Shown here piece after piece: positions 60,918 through 64,000 of a stretch of 64,000 bases of DNA (position 1 is its first letter; the number at the start of each line of letters is the position of its first letter). The DNA comes from Frigoribacterium faeni. Lineage in GTDB: Bacteria; Actinomycetota; Actinomycetes; Actinomycetales; Microbacteriaceae. Both the position numbers and the translations under genes were made by a program. The notes beneath the pieces are model-generated. The model did no database searches and was not told the origin of the DNA. It saw nothing but the letters and a program-made list of their open reading frames with translations. The DNA lies in NCBI RefSeq assembly GCF_011761235.1, contig NZ_JAAOYW010000004.1, positions 1 through 64,000 on the forward strand, in the 5' to 3' direction.

Positions 60918-61403
60918 ATGGACGCGGACGACTGGGAGGAGCGCGTCGCCGCGCTCTGGGCCGACGACGAGATCGACGCCGAGCAGCGGCTGGCGCTGAT
61001 GCGACCCCTGGCCGAGGCGGCACCGCACCCCGCGCTCGGGGCGTTCGAGCTCGGCGGGGCGCACGACTCGGCCGGGCACGAGGCCGAGGCCGACGTCCAC
61101 TACGCGGCCGCGACGGAGGCGGGACTCGCCACCGCAGATCCGGCCCGGGCCGCCCAGATGACGGTGCAGCACGCCTCCACGCTGCGGAACCTCGGCCGGA
61201 TCGACGACGCCATCGTGATGCTGCGCGACGCCCCCGAGCACCCGGCCACGGGCGCGGCGCCGAGGGTCTTCCTCGCGCTGGCCCTGCACAGCGCCGGCCG
61301 CGCCGACGAGGCCCTGCGGGTCGCGATCGAGGCCGTCGAGCCGACGCTCCCCCGGTACCACCGCTCGGTCCGCGCCTACGCGGCCGCCCTCACCGGCGAC
61401 TGA
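60918..61403 (+). CDS. Tetratricopeptide-repeat protein
   Basis: This 161-residue soluble all-helical protein has HPALGAFELGGAHDSAGHEA, QMTVQHASTLRNLGRIDDAI and RVFLALALHSAGRADEALRV, each with the Leu/Gly/Ala spacing of TPR helices. It is probably a protein-protein adaptor. It belongs to a small family of actinobacterial TPR proteins without known function. Confidence 0.8.
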   Translation: MDADDWEERVAALWADDEIDAEQRLALMRPLAEAAPHPALGAFELGGAHDSAGHEAEADVHYAAATEAGLATADPARAAQMTVQHASTLRNLGRIDDAIVMLRDAPEHPATGAAPRVFLALALHSAGRADEALRVAIEAVEPTLPRYHRSVRAYAAALTGD

Positions 61404-61539
61404 GGCGCCGGCCCGTCGCGCACCGCGCCTCGCGCCCAGCAAGCACACCGCGCCTCGGCGACGCATCTCCCCCTGTCGTGCGACGACCCTGCCCCCTCCG
61501 ACGGATGCGGCGGCACGCCCCCTCGGGCCAGCATGAGAC

Positions 61540-62310
61540 ATGCCGTTCACGCCCAGCCACGCGATCGTCGCCCTGCCCTTCGTCCGGACCCCGCTGCCCT
61601 GGGGCGCCGTCGCCGTCGGCTCGATGGCTCCGGACGTGCCGCTCTTCTTCCCCCTCGGCCCGAGCTACCAGCAGACCCACGAGTTCCCGAGCCTTCTCGT
61701 CGTGTCGGTGCCGGTGGGCCTGCTGCTCTACCTGATCTGGAGGCGCTTGCTGCGGCCCGCCATGTCGACCCTGCTCCCCCGGGTGGTCGCGTCGCGCCTC
61801 CCTGCCTCCTGGGCCGCCGGGGCGACGGGCTCCGCACGGCGGCTGCCCTGGGTGGTGCTCGCGGTCGCCCTCGGCGTCGGCTCGCACGTGGCCTGGGACC
61901 TCTTCACGCACCACGGCCGGTTCGGCAGCACGCTCATCCCGGCCCTGGCCGACCAGTGGGGGCCGATCGCCGGCACGCAGTGGCTGCAGTACCTGTCGTC
62001 CGTCGGCGGCCTCGCGGTGCTCGCGGTCGCGGCGACCCGGCACCTGCTTCGGACGCCCGCCCTGGCACCGGCGCCGCCCTCGCGCATCCGCAGCGTGTTC
62101 TGGGTGCTCGTGGGCGCCTCCCTCGTGGCCGGCCTCGTCGGGGCCGTGCTCGTGCACGGGCTGCTGCCCGGCTCCGCCGACACGGCGAAGGCGTTCACGT
62201 TCGTCGCGGGCACCCTCGCCGGGGCGCTCATCCTGCTGCTGACGGCCGCGGCATCCGTCGTCGTGCTGCTCGTGCGGCGGCGCGCCGCCGGCCGCGTCAC
62301 GACGCGGTGA
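61540..62310 (+). CDS. DUF4184-family membrane protein
   Basis: This 256-residue protein begins with the family start MPFTPSHAIVALPFVRTPLP followed by VGSMAPDVPLFFPLG. It has about six helices, and GSHVAWDLFTHHGRFGSTLI resembles metal-dependent membrane hydrolases of the YdjM type, with a His-x3-Asp pair. Function unknown. The 3' end overlaps the convergent tetR gene by 14 bases. Confidence 0.78.
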   Translation: MPFTPSHAIVALPFVRTPLPWGAVAVGSMAPDVPLFFPLGPSYQQTHEFPSLLVVSVPVGLLLYLIWRRLLRPAMSTLLPRVVASRLPASWAAGATGSARRLPWVVLAVALGVGSHVAWDLFTHHGRFGSTLIPALADQWGPIAGTQWLQYLSSVGGLAVLAVAATRHLLRTPALAPAPPSRIRSVFWVLVGASLVAGLVGAVLVHGLLPGSADTAKAFTFVAGTLAGALILLLTAAASVVVLLVRRRAAGRVTTR

Positions 62311-62899
62311 TCACCCGCGCCGCGAGCTCCGAGCCGAGCATCGTGTCCATCGCCGAGTCGACGAGGTGTTCCCCGTGCGGGCGCTCGATGCGCCCGGACG
62401 CGACGAGCGCGGCGATCCCCTGCATGGTCGCCGCGAAGAGCATCTTGAAGGTGACCCGGGGCCCGTCCTCCGCCTCGTCTCCCGGTGCCGGCCCCAGCGC
62501 CCCGTCGAGCGTCCCGAAGAGGACGCCCGCCGCCTCCTGCACCCCCTGCGACTGCTGGGTCACCTTGGTCTCGAACATGAGGTCCATGAGCGCGGCGTCG
62601 TCGACGGCGAAGTCGACGTAGGCGTGGGCGACCCGGCGGAGGCGGTCCGGGAGGGGGCCGCCGGCGTCGAGCGCCCGACGGACCGCGGCCGTGAGGCGCT
62701 CGAAGCCGAGCTGCGCGAGCGCGTCGAGCAGGGCCTGCCGGTCGACGAAGTGGCTGCGCGGGGCGCCGTGGCTGACGCCGGCCCGCCGCGCGAGGTCGCG
62801 GAGAGACAGCCCGGCCACGCCGGACTCCCGCACGACCGCGGTCGCCTCGTCGAGCAGCACGGCCCGCAGGTTCCCGTGGTGGAACGGTCGTTGCGTCAT
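62297..62899 (-). CDS. TetR-family regulator
   Basis: This 200-residue regulator has the helix-turn-helix LSLRDLARRAGVSHGAPRSH, then FVDRQALLDALAQLGFERL and a helical ligand domain. The WHG-type opening FHHGNLRAVLLDEA is common. ATG 62899 lies 6 bases after a -10-like TAGGAT (62906-62911, minus strand), so its message may be leaderless. It likely controls itself and the divergent gene at 62962. Confidence 0.9.
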   Translation of the reverse strand: MTQRPFHHGNLRAVLLDEATAVVRESGVAGLSLRDLARRAGVSHGAPRSHFVDRQALLDALAQLGFERLTAAVRRALDAGGPLPDRLRRVAHAYVDFAVDDAALMDLMFETKVTQQSQGVQEAAGVLFGTLDGALGPAPGDEAEDGPRVTFKMLFAATMQGIAALVASGRIERPHGEHLVDSAMDTMLGSELAARVITAS

Positions 62900-62905
62900 C
62901 GCCCC

Positions 62906-62955
62906 ATCCTAGACGGCGACTAGGCATTGCCTATTTTCTAGACACCGCCTACATT
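62906..62955. promoter_or_regulatory. Divergent leaderless promoters with TetR operator
   Basis: Plus strand: -35 TTGCCT (62927-62932), 17 bases, -10 TACATT (62950-62955), then 6 bases to ATG 62962. The palindrome TAGGCATTGCCTA (62921-62933) covers the -35. Related words TAGACGGCG and TAGACACCG flank it. Minus strand: -10 TAGGAT (62906-62911), 6 bases before the TetR ATG. Confidence 0.7.
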
Positions 62956-62961
62956 GGCCTC

Positions 62962-63618
62962 ATGACAACTCTTCCTTCCCTCCTGGTGTTCGGCGCCACG
63001 GGGCAGACCGGCCAGCACTTCACGCGACTCGCGCTCGAGGCGGGGCACAGCGTCCGGGCCCTCGCCCGGACGCCGAGCAAGCTCGCGATCACGCACGACG
63101 ACCTCGACGTCGTGCAGGGCTCGATGGACCAGGTCGACGACACCGCCCTCGACGCCCTGCTCGAGGGGGTCGACGCGGTCGCGATGATGGTCGGCGACGT
63201 CGCGGCGCAGAGCACGCGCAAGGTCAACACCGAGTTCGTCCGACAGCTCGTGCCGGCCATGCGCCGCAGCGGCACCCGCCGCCTGCTCTACCAGGCGGGC
63301 GGCCTGAGCGCCGCCCCGGGCACCCGCCTGCCGCTGCCGCTGAGGGCCGTGCGGAGCACCGTCGCGCGCAGCTACATCGGCCAGCACGAGGACAACGAGG
63401 CCGTGATGCGCTACCTCGACGACGACGCCCGTGACGTCGAGTGGATGGTGCACCGAGCCGGCATCGGCGCCGACGGCCCCTCGAAGGGCGAGCTGCGCCG
63501 CTCCCGGTCCTGGATCAGCATCGGCACCTTCGTCGACTGCGCCGCGTACGACCTGCGGATGCTGGGCGACGACACCGCGGTGCACACCTGGGACGGCTCG
63601 CGATACCGGCGGGCGTGA
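62962..63618 (+). CDS. NAD(P)-binding (NmrA/SDR-like) protein
   Basis: This 218-residue atypical SDR has cofactor loop LLVFGATGQTGQHFTRLALE, ALARTPSKL (the Arg favours NADP) and RRLLYQAGGLSAAPGTRLPL. It has no clear catalytic Tyr-Lys pair, as in NmrA-like sensors or isomerase-like reductases. It is divergent from tetR and probably repressed by it. Confidence 0.82.
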   Translation: MTTLPSLLVFGATGQTGQHFTRLALEAGHSVRALARTPSKLAITHDDLDVVQGSMDQVDDTALDALLEGVDAVAMMVGDVAAQSTRKVNTEFVRQLVPAMRRSGTRRLLYQAGGLSAAPGTRLPLPLRAVRSTVARSYIGQHEDNEAVMRYLDDDARDVEWMVHRAGIGADGPSKGELRRSRSWISIGTFVDCAAYDLRMLGDDTAVHTWDGSRYRRA

Positions 63619-63634
63619 CCGTCGGGCAGGCCCC

Positions 63635-63664
63635 GCGGCCGCCCCTTGGTCGAGAGGCGGCCGC
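63635..63664. terminator. Terminator-like hairpin
   Basis: GCGGCCGCC (63635-63643) and GGCGGCCGC (63656-63664), 17 bases past the stop at 63618. Confidence 0.55.
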
Positions 63665-63713
63665 CCCCTAGAGTCGACGCGAGACGCACAGGTCTCGTCG
63701 GAGGGGGAGAACG

Positions 63714-64000
63714 ATGACACCGCGAATCACGTCCGCGACGACCAAGGTCGGCATCGTCCTGGTGGCGGTCATCGTCAGCTTCGGCGTCGGCCTGGGGGTC
63801 GCGCTCCTCGCCGGCCAGGCAGCGGGCACGGCGGTGCTCCTGGCCGTGACGGTCGCCACGGTCGTGTTCTGCGGTCGCACCTTCCGCGCCGCGGGCGAGC
63901 CGATCCGCCCGGCCCGACCCGCGTGGAAGCTGACCGGCGGCGCCACCTCGAGCGTCGTGCTGACGGCGTTCTTCGTCTGGCAGGCGCTCGGCGACGTCGT
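63714..64000 (+). CDS. Membrane protein, 3' partial
   Basis: ATG 63714 follows GGAGGGGGAGAACG, a strong ribosome site. The visible 95 residues contain two helices (VGIVLVAVIVSFGVGLGVAL and AAGTAVLLAVTVATVVFCG) and the start of a third (SSVVLTAFFVWQALGDV). No family is recognised. The gene runs off the window. Confidence 0.65.
   Translation, partial: MTPRITSATTKVGIVLVAVIVSFGVGLGVALLAGQAAGTAVLLAVTVATVVFCGRTFRAAGEPIRPARPAWKLTGGATSSVVLTAFFVWQALGDV

Overview
The window is chromosomal DNA of a very GC-rich Gram-positive actinobacterium, most likely a Microbacteriaceae relative. The basis is the codon use, many GTG starts, many GTGA/ATGA stop-start overlaps, LAxTG-type surface anchors and lipoprotein signals. 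No rRNA, tRNA, CRISPR array or complete insertion sequence was seen.

Layout. 0.1-4.3 kb: an osmoprotectant (QAT-type) ABC importer on the minus strand. 4.5-6.4 kb: two paralogous DUF4190/Ltp membrane proteins, each behind a similar hairpin. 6.5-16.6 kb: a DUF6508-like protein, an alcohol dehydrogenase, a secreted three-repeat protein coupled to an amidoligase-like enzyme, a DUF4232 lipoprotein, a two-component system, an alpha/beta hydrolase, a Q-rich protein and a PEBP protein. 16.8-25.5 kb: FAD monooxygenase, MarR, GNAT, a paired SMR pump with a divergent TetR, an organophosphate-type MFS carrier, a second alcohol dehydrogenase, and a membrane protein with its winged-helix regulator. 25.6-30.8 kb: SGNH-like hydrolase, a PadR-ABC-FtsX operon and VanZ. 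31.0-41.5 kb: a rare-sugar locus with a GntR regulator, three FGGY kinases, a class II aldolase, an ABC sugar importer and a 6-phospho-3-hexuloisomerase-like SIS protein. A 12-bp GntR-type motif recurs at both ends of it. 41.6-44.7 kb: MarR, then an ArsR-MFS operon.

44.7-55.5 kb is an accessory island with visibly lower GC. It starts with scars of an Rhs/YD-repeat gene and a LAxTG surface-protein gene, followed by two paralogous unknown proteins, a serine recombinase, a lipoprotein and a cupin. From 49.5 to 54.7 kb there is an array in which an 18-bp element occurs eleven times, always in the same orientation. Exactly one gene lies between each neighbouring pair, and the genes themselves point both ways. 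A twelfth copy lies beside the serine recombinase. This resembles a gene-cassette array but has no recognisable integron integrase or attC site, and it is the most interesting feature of the window.

55.5-64 kb returns to core-like sequence: a kinase-like P-loop protein (paralogue of one cassette gene), an MFS transporter, a beta-propeller LAxTG surface protein, SDR, TPR and DUF4184 proteins, and a TetR regulator divergent from an NAD(P)-binding protein. Spread through the core parts, but not seen in the island, are about eight copies of a roughly 55-bp intergenic palindrome of REP type.
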